The position numbers were made by a program, and so were the translations under genes. From Streptomyces sp. PTY087I2 (GTDB lineage Bacteria > Actinomycetota > Actinomycetes > Streptomycetales > Streptomycetaceae), in the NCBI RefSeq assembly GCF_001687325.1, contig NZ_LZRD01000008.1:124001-188000 (forward strand): DNA of 64,000 bases. The letters run 5' to 3'. Below are positions 51,750 to 62,350 of this stretch, piece by piece. Within the stretch, counting starts at the first letter, position 1, and each line of letters starts with the position of its first letter. Below the pieces are notes generated by a model. It was not told the origin of the DNA. It saw nothing but the letters and a program-made list of their open reading frames with translations, and did no database searches.

Positions 51750-53150
51750 TCAGCCGGTGACGACGGTCACCTCTCCGATACCGAGGGCCTTCACCGGCTC
51801 CTCGATCCGGGCGGCGTCCCCGACGAGGACCGTGACCAGCCGGTCGACCGGGAAGGCGTTGACCGCGGCGGCGGTCGCCTCAACGGTGCCCGTCTCGGCG
51901 AGCCGGGCGTAGAGGTGGGCCTGGTAGTCGTCGGGGAGGTGCTGCTCGACCTGGTCGGCCAGCGTGCTCGCGACGGAGGCGGCGGTCTCGAACTTCAGCG
52001 GGGCGACACCCACCAGGTTCTGCACGGCCGTCTCGCGCTCGGCGTCGGTCAGCCCCTCGGCGGCCAGCGTCCGCAGGACCTTCCAGAGGTCGTCCAGGGC
52101 CGGTCCGGTGGACTCGGTGTCCACCGAGCCGCTGATCGCGAGCATCGCCGCGCCGCCCGAGTCGGGGCCGGAGGAGCGCAGCACCTGGGCGAAGGCGCGT
52201 ACGCCGTAGGTGTAGCCCTTCTCCTCGCGCAGCACCCGGTCCAGCCGGGAGGTGAGGGTCCCGCCCAGGCAGTAGGTGCCGAGCACCTGCGCGGGCCACA
52301 CGCTCTCGTGCCGGTCGGCGCCGATGCGGCCGATCAGCAGCTGGGTCTGGACCGCGCCGGGGCGGTCCACGATGACCACGCGGCCGGTGTCGTCCGCGGT
52401 GATCGGCGGCACCGGGCGGGCCTGGGCGGTGTTGCCCGACCAGTCGCCGAGGGTCTCCGCCAGCAGCGCGTCCAGGTCGATACCGGTCAGGTCGCCGACG
52501 ATCACGGCGGTCGCGGTGGACGGGCGGATGTGGGCGTCGAAGAAGGCGCGCACGGCGGCCGCGTCGATCCGCCGGACCGTCTCCTCGGTGCCCAGGCGGG
52601 GGCGGGACATCCGGGCGGTGGCCGGGAACAGCTCCTTGGAGAGCTGCTTGGCGGCGCGCCGGGACGGGTTGGCGTGCTCGTGCGGGATCTCGTCGAGGCG
52701 GTTGCCCACCAGGCGCTCGATCTCGCTCTCGGCGAAGGCGGGGGCCCGCAGCGCCTCGGCGACCAGTCCGAGCGCCTTGGCCAGCCGGGAGGCCGGGACC
52801 TCCAGGGAGACCCGGACGCCGGGGTGGTCGGCGTGCGCGTCGAGCGTGGCGCCGCAGCGCTCCAGCTCGGCGGCGAACTCCTCGGCGCTGTGCTTGTCGG
52901 TGCCCTCGGAGAGCGCCCGCGACATGATCGTGGCCACGCCGTCCAGGCCCTCGGGCTCGGCCTCCAGCGGCGCGTCGAGGAAGATCTCCACGGCGACGAC
53001 CTGCTGGCCGGGGCGGTGGCAGCGCAGCACGGTCAGCCCGTTGGGCAGAGCGCCGCGCTCGGGCGCCGGGAAGGCCCAGGGGCGGGCCGTGCCGGGCGTG
53101 GGCTGCGGGTGGAACTCCATGGCTACTCCAGTCACGGCGGCGTCGCTCAC
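51750..53150 (-). CDS. M16-family metallopeptidase-like subunit lacking the zinc site
   Basis: 466 residues, two M16 domains. The first should carry HxxEH, but here the matching region reads ATIMSRALSEGTD with no zinc motif, so this is the inactive partner chain of a heterodimer like the mitochondrial processing peptidase alpha subunit. The R/Y substrate-holding residues near the end of the C-terminal half (EEKGYTYGVRAF) are present. The GTG at 53150 overlaps the upstream M16 stop by four bases (GTGA), so the two chains are made together. Confidence 0.87.
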   Translation of the reverse strand: MSDAAVTGVAMEFHPQPTPGTARPWAFPAPERGALPNGLTVLRCHRPGQQVVAVEIFLDAPLEAEPEGLDGVATIMSRALSEGTDKHSAEEFAAELERCGATLDAHADHPGVRVSLEVPASRLAKALGLVAEALRAPAFAESEIERLVGNRLDEIPHEHANPSRRAAKQLSKELFPATARMSRPRLGTEETVRRIDAAAVRAFFDAHIRPSTATAVIVGDLTGIDLDALLAETLGDWSGNTAQARPVPPITADDTGRVVIVDRPGAVQTQLLIGRIGADRHESVWPAQVLGTYCLGGTLTSRLDRVLREEKGYTYGVRAFAQVLRSSGPDSGGAAMLAISGSVDTESTGPALDDLWKVLRTLAAEGLTDAERETAVQNLVGVAPLKFETAASVASTLADQVEQHLPDDYQAHLYARLAETGTVEATAAAVNAFPVDRLVTVLVGDAARIEEPVKALGIGEVTVVTG

Positions 53151-54520
53151 TTGGCCGCCCCCTCGTGCGCGTCGGTCCCCTCGGTGCCGTCCTCGCCCTC
53201 GTCGGCCTCGTCGGCCGGCTCGACGGGCTCGTAGACCAGCACCGCCCGGTTGTCGGGGCGCAGGGCCGCCTCGGCCGCCGCGCGCACCTCCTCGGCGGTG
53301 ACGTCCAGGACGCGGCTCACGGCGGTCAGGGCCAGCTGCGGGTCGCCGAACAGGACCGCGAAACGGCACAGTTCGTCGGCGCGGCCGGCGACCGTGCCGA
53401 GCCGGTCGAGCCACTCGCGCTCCAACTGCGCCTGGGCCCGCTCCATTTCCTCCGGGGTGGGCCCCTCGGCGGCGAACCGGGCCAGCTCCTCGTCGACGGC
53501 GGCCTCGATCGTCTCCACCTCGACGCCGCCGGAGGTCTTCACGTCCAGCCAGCCCAGCGAGGGCGCACCGGCGAGCCGCAGCAGGCCGAAGCCCGCCGCC
53601 ACGGCCGTACGGTCGCGGCGGACCAGGCGGTTGTGCAGCCGGGAGGACTCGCCGCCGCCCAGCACGGTCAGCGCCAGGTCGGCGGCGTCGCAGGCGCGGG
53701 TGCCGTCGTGCGGGAGGCGGTAGGCGGCCATCAGGGCGCGCGCCGGAACCTCCTCGTGGACCACTTCGCGCAGCTGCTCGCCGATGATCTCGGGCAGCGT
53801 CCCGTCGCGCGGCGGCTGCTTGCCGTCGTGGGAGGGGATGGAGCCGAAGTACTTCTCGATCCAGGCGAGGGTCTGCTCGGGGTCGATGTCGCCGACCACC
53901 GAGAGCACCGCGTTGTTGGGCGCGTAGTACGTACGGAAGAACGCGCGGGCGTCCTCCAGCGTGGCCGCGTCCAGATCGGCCATGGAGCCGATCGGGGTGT
54001 GGTGGTAGGGGTGACCCTCGGGGTAGGAGAGGGCGGTCAGCTTCTCGAACGCGGTGCCGTAGGGCACGTTGTCGTAACGCTGGCGGCGCTCGTTCTTGAC
54101 GACGTCGCGCTGGTTCTCCATGGACTCCTCGTCGAGCGCGGCGAGGAGGGAGCCCATCCGGTCGGCCTCCAGCCAGAGAGCCAGCTCCACCTGATGGGTG
54201 GGCATGGTCTCGAAGTAGTTGGTCCGCTCGAAGCTGGTCGTTCCGTTGAGCGAACCGCCGGCCCCCTGGACGAGCTCGAAGTGACCGTTCCCCTTGACCT
54301 GGCCCGAGCCCTGGAACATCAGGTGCTCGAAGAGGTGAGCCAGGCCGGTGCGTCCCTTGACCTCGTGGCGCGAACCGACGTCGTACCAGAGGCAGACCGC
54401 GGCGACCGGGGTCAGATGGTCCTCGGAGAGCACCACACGCAGGCCGTTGGCCAGGCGGTGCTCGGTCGCTGTCAAGCCGCCGGAGCCGGCCTGTGCGGTG
54501 GCCGTGTGACCCATGGGCAT
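53147..54520 (-). CDS. M16-family zinc metallopeptidase, catalytic subunit
   Basis: 457 residues. The inverted zinc motif HLFEH at about 62-66 with a downstream Glu in ENQRDVVKNE makes this the active chain of the M16B pair. The C-terminal 25 residues are acidic. ATG at 54520 has AAGGGA six bases upstream; a second Met two codons later is possible. No signal peptide is seen, so it is likely cytoplasmic and may degrade small peptides or process a partner. It is cotranscribed with the non-catalytic chain downstream. Confidence 0.9.
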   Translation of the reverse strand: MPMGHTATAQAGSGGLTATEHRLANGLRVVLSEDHLTPVAAVCLWYDVGSRHEVKGRTGLAHLFEHLMFQGSGQVKGNGHFELVQGAGGSLNGTTSFERTNYFETMPTHQVELALWLEADRMGSLLAALDEESMENQRDVVKNERRQRYDNVPYGTAFEKLTALSYPEGHPYHHTPIGSMADLDAATLEDARAFFRTYYAPNNAVLSVVGDIDPEQTLAWIEKYFGSIPSHDGKQPPRDGTLPEIIGEQLREVVHEEVPARALMAAYRLPHDGTRACDAADLALTVLGGGESSRLHNRLVRRDRTAVAAGFGLLRLAGAPSLGWLDVKTSGGVEVETIEAAVDEELARFAAEGPTPEEMERAQAQLEREWLDRLGTVAGRADELCRFAVLFGDPQLALTAVSRVLDVTAEEVRAAAEAALRPDNRAVLVYEPVEPADEADEGEDGTEGTDAHEGAAK

Positions 54521-54826
54521 GTACGTCCCTTCGATCGCGATACTGGACTTCCTGACCGGTACTCCCCGCCAGACCTGCCACTCTAAGCAAGCGCACCGGC
54601 ACCTGGCGAAGTTCCCGTTCGGCGGATGTTTCCGTCGATGGTGTCGCGAACGCCGTCGGCGGTGTACCGCCCGGGCGGCTTCGGACCGTCCTCCGGACAG
54701 GCCTTCGGACGGGTCGAGGTCGGCGTTGTCAGTGGGGCGGTCCACAATGGACCGCGTCAGCAGCTCGTGTTGTCCCGAACAAGCTCAGGTCGCCCGAACA
54801 GAATCCGTGAAGGAGTCGCAGCCGCG
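54521..54826. other. Divergent promoter region between M16 operon and parC
   Basis: 306 bases. It contains a perfect inverted repeat GCGGTCCA-caa-TGGACCGC at 54737-54755, about 75 bases before parC. This could be a regulatory site for parC or the start of a transcript hairpin. No gene recognised. Confidence 0.45.
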
Positions 54827-57283
<2,457 letters not shown>

Positions 57284-57340
57284 CGCTGCCGTACGGCGGG
57301 GAGCGTGTCGTACGGGAGTGAGCGTTGTCGTACGCGAGGG

Positions 57341-57375
57341 AGCGGCCGGGGAGGGATGACCTCTCCTCGGCCGCT
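57341..57375. terminator. Terminator between parC and the COG0523 gene
   Basis: AGCGGCCGGGGAGGG (57341-57355) pairs with CTCTCCTCGGCCGCT (57361-57375) with two wobble pairs and a 5-base loop, between convergent genes. Confidence 0.78.
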
Positions 57376-57381
57376 TGCCGG

Positions 57382-58515
57382 TTACGCCTCCGCGACCGCT
57401 TCCCGTACGTCGGCCTCCGCGGTCCCTTCGATGGCGGGCTCCGGTACGTAACGGAGCACGCCCCACATGGCGCGCTCGGTGTCCGAGGCGTCGGGCCCCG
57501 GCCCCGGCTCCGCGCGGCAAGCGGCCAGCGAGGCCACCAGCGCTTCGGCGTCGATGCCCGCGCCGATCATGACGAGCTGGGTGAGCCGCTGCTCGCCGCG
57601 CGCCCACGGCCGGGGGACGAAGCGCAGGAACCGGCCGACCGCGTGCAGGGCATAGGAGTTGTCCCGGTCCCCCGCGCCGAAGTCGACGAACCCCTTGATC
57701 CGGTAGAGCCCTTCGGGCCGGGAGTCGAGGAAGGCCATGAAGCGGCGCGGGTCCATCGGCACGTCGGCGGTGAAGTCGACGCTCTCGTACGCCGCGTGCA
57801 GGTGGTCGGCGTGCCCGTGCCCGTCGCACTCCTCGTGCTCGTCGCACTCCTCCTGGCGCAGCAGGTCCTCGAAGCTCAGCTGACCCGCCATCTCCTCGCC
57901 GTCCGGCCGCAGCGCGGGGTCGAAGAGCAGCTCGGGATCGATCCGGCCGTGCTCGGCGGAGATCACGGCGGCGGGGCCGCTCAGCTCCGCGACCGTCGCC
58001 CGCAGCCGCTCCCGTTCGGCCTCCCCCACCCGGTCGGTCTTGTTCAGGACGACGAGGTCGGCGACGGCGAGATGACGGTCGAGCTCGGGGTGCCGCTGCC
58101 GGGTGGAATCGAACTCCGCCGCGTCGACGACCTCGACGAGGCCTCCGTACAGGATGTGCGGGTTGTCGCTGGCCAGCAGCATCCGGACGAGCTCCTGGGG
58201 TTCGGCCAGTCCGCTCGCCTCGATGACGATCACGTCCAGCCGGGCGGACGGCCGGGTCAGCGTCTCCAGGAAGGTGTCGAGTTCGCTCGCGTCCACGGCG
58301 CAGCACAGGCAGCCGTTGCCCAGCGAGACCGTCGAGCCGACCTGGCCCGAGACGGTCATGGCGTCGATCTCGATGGCCCCGAAGTCGTTGACGATCACGC
58401 CGATCCGGGTGCCCGCCCGGTTGCGGAGCAGATGGTTCAGGAGCGTGGTCTTGCCGGAGCCGAGGAAGCCCGCCAGGACGACGACCGGGATCTGCGGGGT
58501 ACGGGGCGGGGTCAA
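57382..58515 (-). CDS. CobW/COG0523 GTPase with His-rich metal segment
   Basis: 377 residues. P-loop [11 protein letters not shown] at about 14-24, the family metal motif GCLCC (CxCC) near 66-70, switch region EASGLAEP, and NKTD for guanine. A stretch ECDEHEECDGHGHADHLH around 218-235 is rich in His/Cys/Asp and suits zinc, cobalt or nickel binding. The C-terminal CobW_C domain follows. The start is probably TTG at 58515 with GGAAGG upstream, just after the citrate synthase stop. COG0523 proteins insert or hand over metals, often under zinc limitation. Confidence 0.86.
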   Translation of the reverse strand: MTPPRTPQIPVVVLAGFLGSGKTTLLNHLLRNRAGTRIGVIVNDFGAIEIDAMTVSGQVGSTVSLGNGCLCCAVDASELDTFLETLTRPSARLDVIVIEASGLAEPQELVRMLLASDNPHILYGGLVEVVDAAEFDSTRQRHPELDRHLAVADLVVLNKTDRVGEAERERLRATVAELSGPAAVISAEHGRIDPELLFDPALRPDGEEMAGQLSFEDLLRQEECDEHEECDGHGHADHLHAAYESVDFTADVPMDPRRFMAFLDSRPEGLYRIKGFVDFGAGDRDNSYALHAVGRFLRFVPRPWARGEQRLTQLVMIGAGIDAEALVASLAACRAEPGPGPDASDTERAMWGVLRYVPEPAIEGTAEADVREAVAEA

Positions 58516-58538
58516 CGGGGGCCTTCCTGGGAGCGTCG

Positions 58539-59693
58539 TCAGGGTGCCGGGACCGGCTGCGGCGGGGGTGCGCCGACGTAGCGGGCCGCCGGGCGGATGA
58601 TCTTCGAGTCCTCCGCCTGCTCCAGGATATTGGCGCTCCAGCCGATCACCCGCGCCGCACAGAAGGTGGGGGTGAACATCGCGCGCGGCAGCCCGCACAG
58701 CTCCATGACCACCCCGGCGTAGAACTCCACGTTGGTATGCAGCTCCCGGCCCGGCTTGAGCTCGGCGAGGATCGCCTCGACCTGGGCCTCCACCTCCACG
58801 GCGAAGTCGACGAGCGGGCCGCCGAAGCCCTGGGCGATCGACTTGAGCATCCGGGAGCGCGGGTCCTCGGTGCGGTAGACGGGGTGGCCGAAGCCCATGA
58901 TGCGGCGGCCGGAGAGGACCTGTTCGCGGATCCAGCCGTCGATGCGGTCCGGGGTGCCGATGGCGTCCAGGGTGTCCAGGGCCCGGCTGGGGGCTCCGCC
59001 GTGCAGCGGTCCGGAGAGCGCGCCGACCGCCGCCACCAGGCAGGCGGCCAGGTCGGCTCCGGTGGAGGCGACGACGCGGGCGGTGAAGGTGGAGGCGTTG
59101 AAGCCGTGGTCGACGGTCGAGACGAGGTACTGCTCGATCGCTCGTACCTGCTCGGGCCCGGGCTCCGAACCGGTCAGCATGTACAGGTAGTTCGCGGCGT
59201 GCGGCAGGTCCGCGCGGGGTGCGACCGGCTCCAGTCCCTGGCCGAGGCGGTGGAGGGCGGTCAGGATCGTGGGCACGGCCGCGCAGACGGCGAGCGCGTC
59301 CTCGCGTCGGCGCCCGGCGTCGATGTCGTACACCGGGCGGAAGCCGGCCGACGCTCCGAGCAGGGAGAGCGCGGTGCGGAGTCCCGCGAGGGGGCCCGAG
59401 ACGGCGCTCGCGCGGGCGATGGCGGGCAGGGCCTCGGTGACGTCGGCGGGGAGTGTGCGCAGGCTCGCCGTACGGGCCGCGAAGTCGGCGGCCGCGGCCC
59501 GGTCGGGCAGCTCCCCGTGGAACATCAGGTACCACACGTCCTCGAAGCCGCGGGTCTGCGCCAGCTCGATCGCCGAGTACTGGCGGTAGTGGTAGAAGCC
59601 TTCGCGGCCACGGACGTCGCCGAGGGCGGTGTCGGTGACGACGACACCGGCGAGGCCACGGGGGACGGCGGGGGCGACAGGGGTGCTGGTCAT
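58539..59693 (-). CDS. Citrate synthase/methylcitrate synthase-like enzyme
   Basis: 384 residues, type I citrate synthase fold. His231 in GPLHGGAPSR and His270 in GFGHPVYRTEDPR match the two catalytic histidines. The usual Asp in NVDF is Glu323 (NVEFYAGVV), as I recall for the actinobacterial CitA-like subgroup, so activity may be lower or substrate altered. It should condense oxaloacetate with acetyl- or propionyl-CoA. The ATG at 59693 faces the HTH-citrate synthase gene across a 109-base repeat-rich promoter. The COG0523 GTPase follows after 23 bases. Confidence 0.88.
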   Translation of the reverse strand: MTSTPVAPAVPRGLAGVVVTDTALGDVRGREGFYHYRQYSAIELAQTRGFEDVWYLMFHGELPDRAAAADFAARTASLRTLPADVTEALPAIARASAVSGPLAGLRTALSLLGASAGFRPVYDIDAGRRREDALAVCAAVPTILTALHRLGQGLEPVAPRADLPHAANYLYMLTGSEPGPEQVRAIEQYLVSTVDHGFNASTFTARVVASTGADLAACLVAAVGALSGPLHGGAPSRALDTLDAIGTPDRIDGWIREQVLSGRRIMGFGHPVYRTEDPRSRMLKSIAQGFGGPLVDFAVEVEAQVEAILAELKPGRELHTNVEFYAGVVMELCGLPRAMFTPTFCAARVIGWSANILEQAEDSKIIRPAARYVGAPPPQPVPAP

Positions 59694-59715
59694 GGCTGCT
59701 CTCCTCCGTGCATGC

Positions 59716-59776
59716 AACATTGATTCGACTGTCCATGCTTGACTGAAAATCTGTCAATGTTGATTGAATCAATGTT
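59716..59776. promoter_or_regulatory. AACATTGA/TCAATGTT repeat cluster between the citrate synthase genes
   Basis: AACATTGATTC at 59716-59726 and its inverse GAATCAATGTT at 59766-59776 flank a third copy, TCAATGTT, at 59754-59761; the last two are direct repeats 15 bases apart. TTGAC/GTCAA also form an inverted pair at 59739-59757, overlapping likely -35 elements. This is the whole shared promoter, so the repeats are probable operators, possibly for the HTH domain of the rightward citrate synthase. Confidence 0.6.
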
Positions 59777-59802
59777 CATGCGGAGTGGATACGGTGGTTT
59801 CC

Positions 59803-61050
59803 ATGACGGATCAACCAGAGCCCGAGCGGCACGAAGCGTCCCGGCTCACCACCCGGCAGGCGGCCGAACTGCTGGGCGTGAAGCCGGAGACGGTGTACGC
59901 CTACGTCAGCCGGGGCCAGCTGAGCAGCGTGCGGGCCGCCGGGGGCCGGGGCAGCACGTTCGACGCCGAGGAGGTCCGGGCGCTGGCGCGGCGTTCGGGG
60001 CGCCGGGACCCGTCCCCGGGCGGGGGCGACCTCGCCTTCCGGACGGGCATCACGCTCATCGAGGGCGACCGGTGCTACTTCCGCGGGGTCGACGCGACGG
60101 AGCTGGCCCGGCGGTACGGCTACGAGGAGGTCGCGAAGTGGCTGTGGACGGGCGAGCTGCGGCCCGGCGCCCGGTTCGCCGCGTCCGCCGGGACCCTCGC
60201 GGCGGCGCGCAGGGCGGTCGAGGCGCTGCCCGCGCACAGCGGGTCGACGGACCGGCTGCGGGTGGCGGTGACGGCTGCCGCGGCCACGGATCCGCTGCGG
60301 TTCGACCTGTCGCCGGAGGCGGTGCTGAACAGTGCGCGGGGCCTGATCCCGACGCTGGTGGGCGCGTTGCCGGTGCTGGGCGGTCCGGCGGCCGAAGGGG
60401 GTTCGCTGGCGGCGGAGCTGTGGTCACGGCTCACCGCGGAGCCGGCCGACGCCCCTTCCCTCGCGGTGCTGGACGCGGCCCTGGCGCTGCTGGTCGACCA
60501 CGACCTGGCGGCCTCCACCCTGGCCGCCCGGGTCGCCGCCTCCGCGCGGGCCCATCCGTACGCGGTGGTCTCGGCGGGCCTCGGCGTGCTGGAGGGGCCG
60601 CTGCACGGTGCGGCGAGCGGGCTGGCGCACCGGCTGCTCCGGGAAGCGGTGGACCGGGGCAGTGCGGTCCCCGTGGTCGCCGACCATCTGCGGACCGGGC
60701 GGCGGGTGCCCGGCCTGGGCCACCGGCTGTACCGGGGCGAGGACCCCCGGGCGACGGTCCTGTTCGAGCTGCTGGCGGAGGTGCCGCAGGCGGCCGGGGC
60801 GCTGGCGGCGGCCCGTGAGGTGGTGGCCACGACGGCGCGGCACGCTCCGCTGCACGCCAACATCGACCTGGCGCTGGCCGTCCTGTCGGTCTCCCGGGGG
60901 ATGGCGGCGGACGCGGGCGAGACGGTGTTCGCAGTGTCCCGTATGGCGGGCTGGATCGCCCACGCACTGGAGGAGTACGGGGAGCGCCCGCTCCGCATCC
61001 GGCCGAGCGGGCAGTACGTCGGCCCCCGGCCGCCCCAGCCGCTCCTCTGA
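59803..61050 (+). CDS. Citrate synthase with N-terminal helix-turn-helix domain
   Basis: 415 residues. Residues 14-62 form a MerR/excisionase-like helix-turn-helix: LTTRQAAELLGVKPETVYAYVSRGQLSSVRAAG followed by a wing-like part. The remainder is a citrate synthase fold with His268 in GPLHGAAS, His307 in GLGHRLYRGEDPR and Asp355 in HANIDLALA, so catalytic positions are kept. It diverges from a normal citrate synthase gene with probable operators between. Inferred: a regulator that senses oxaloacetate, acyl-CoA or citrate through an enzyme domain. A moonlighting active enzyme is an alternative. Confidence 0.8.
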   Translation: MTDQPEPERHEASRLTTRQAAELLGVKPETVYAYVSRGQLSSVRAAGGRGSTFDAEEVRALARRSGRRDPSPGGGDLAFRTGITLIEGDRCYFRGVDATELARRYGYEEVAKWLWTGELRPGARFAASAGTLAAARRAVEALPAHSGSTDRLRVAVTAAAATDPLRFDLSPEAVLNSARGLIPTLVGALPVLGGPAAEGGSLAAELWSRLTAEPADAPSLAVLDAALALLVDHDLAASTLAARVAASARAHPYAVVSAGLGVLEGPLHGAASGLAHRLLREAVDRGSAVPVVADHLRTGRRVPGLGHRLYRGEDPRATVLFELLAEVPQAAGALAAAREVVATTARHAPLHANIDLALAVLSVSRGMAADAGETVFAVSRMAGWIAHALEEYGERPLRIRPSGQYVGPRPPQPLL

Positions 61051-61112
61051 CCAGGACCCCAGGCCGCAGGTACGGACCAAGGCCCCTCCGGGGAGCGCAA
61101 ATTAGCTACGGA

Positions 61113-62132
61113 TCACAGGGAATTCTCGCGCGGTGGCTGGGCGGTGGACCCGCGGACCACCAGCTCCGGTTCGAAGAGCAGCTCGTCCGAGGGCACGGCC
61201 CGCCCACCGATCTGCACCGAGAGCAGTTCCACGGCCGCGCGCCCCATGGCCTCGATGGGCTGGCGGACGGTGGTCAGGGGCGGCTCGGTGCAGTTCATGA
61301 AGGCCGAGTCGTCGTAGCCGACGACCGACACGTCGCCGGGCACCGAGAGCCCCCGGCGGCGGACGGCGCGCACGGCGCCCAGCGCGAGCGGGTCGCTGGC
61401 GCAGATGATGCCGGTGACACTGCGCTCCAGCAGTCGCGTCGCGGCGGCCTGCCCGCCCTCCAGCGAGAACATGGCCCGGGCCACCCACTCGTCGGGGATG
61501 CTCGTCCCGGTCTCCTCGGCGAGCACCCGGGCGGCGGCGAGCTTGCGCTGCGAGGGCACGTGATCGGACGGTCCGAGGACGAGTCCGATGCGCTCGTGGC
61601 CGAGCGAGACGAGATGACGCCAGGCCTGCTCGACGGCGACGGAGTCGTCGCAGGAGACACCGGGGAAGCCGAGATGTTCAATGGCCGCGTTGATCAGGAC
61701 GACGGGGATCTTGCGGTCGGCGAGCACCTTGTAGTGGTCGTGCGGGGCGTCGGCCTGGTGGTAGAGGCCGCCCGCGAAGACCACGCCGGAGACCTGCTGC
61801 TGGAGGAGCAGCTCGACGTAGTCGGCCTCGGAGACGCCGCCCTTGGTCTGGGTGCACAGCACCGGGGTCAGCCCCTGCTGGGCGAGCGCGCCGCCGACCA
61901 CTTCGGCGAAGGCCGGGAAGATCGGGTTCTGGAGCTCGGGCAGGACCAGGCCGACCAGCCGGGCGCGTTCGCCGCGCAGCTGGGTCGGGCGCTCGTAGCC
62001 GAGGACGTCCAGCGCGGAGAGCACGGCCTGCCGGGTGGCGTCGGAGACGCCCGGCTTGCCGTTCAGCACCCGGCTGACCGTCGCCTCGCTGACTCCCACT
62101 TTCTGGGCCACTTGAGCAAGTCGTCGCGTCAT
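61113..62132 (-). CDS. LacI-family transcriptional regulator
   Basis: 339 residues. The HTH with hinge is at about 4-58 (LAQVAQKVGVSEATVSRVLNG), followed by the two-lobe sugar-binding region (RLVGLVLPELQNPIFP ... VSVVGYDDSAFMN ... TTVRQPIEAMG). The class is that of MalR/CebR-type sugar repressors in Streptomyces, but no sugar uptake genes are adjacent, so the ligand is unknown. ATG at 62132. Its own upstream region contains CGCAAG-type repeats that suit autoregulation. Confidence 0.9.
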   Translation of the reverse strand: MTRRLAQVAQKVGVSEATVSRVLNGKPGVSDATRQAVLSALDVLGYERPTQLRGERARLVGLVLPELQNPIFPAFAEVVGGALAQQGLTPVLCTQTKGGVSEADYVELLLQQQVSGVVFAGGLYHQADAPHDHYKVLADRKIPVVLINAAIEHLGFPGVSCDDSVAVEQAWRHLVSLGHERIGLVLGPSDHVPSQRKLAAARVLAEETGTSIPDEWVARAMFSLEGGQAAATRLLERSVTGIICASDPLALGAVRAVRRRGLSVPGDVSVVGYDDSAFMNCTEPPLTTVRQPIEAMGRAAVELLSVQIGGRAVPSDELLFEPELVVRGSTAQPPRENSL

Positions 62133-62133
62133 G

Positions 62134-62172
62134 AACGCAAGATTAGCGCAAGAAACGCAAGAAGATTGCGTT
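62134..62172 (-). promoter_or_regulatory. Probable LacI-type operator
   Basis: AACGCAA (62154-62160) and TTGCGTT (62166-62172) are perfect 7-base arms around GAAGA. A further AACGCAA at 62134-62140 and a GCGCAAG at 62146-62152 make a cluster of CGCAAG half-sites directly before the LacI-family gene start. Likely autoregulation. Confidence 0.6.
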
Positions 62173-62350
62173 GATGGCGAACTCGGTGGGAACGCTCACG
62201 GAGGCAGCGCTGAAACGCTCACAGACGCGGCGGCCGGAGGCAAGAGGTGCGCGGAGCGGACGCACCGATTCCCGGGTGCCGCGCGACGAATTCCCGGGCT
62301 CCGTGCGACGAGATTTCCACCCCGGCCGCCCGGCCCTTACCGTCTCTACG

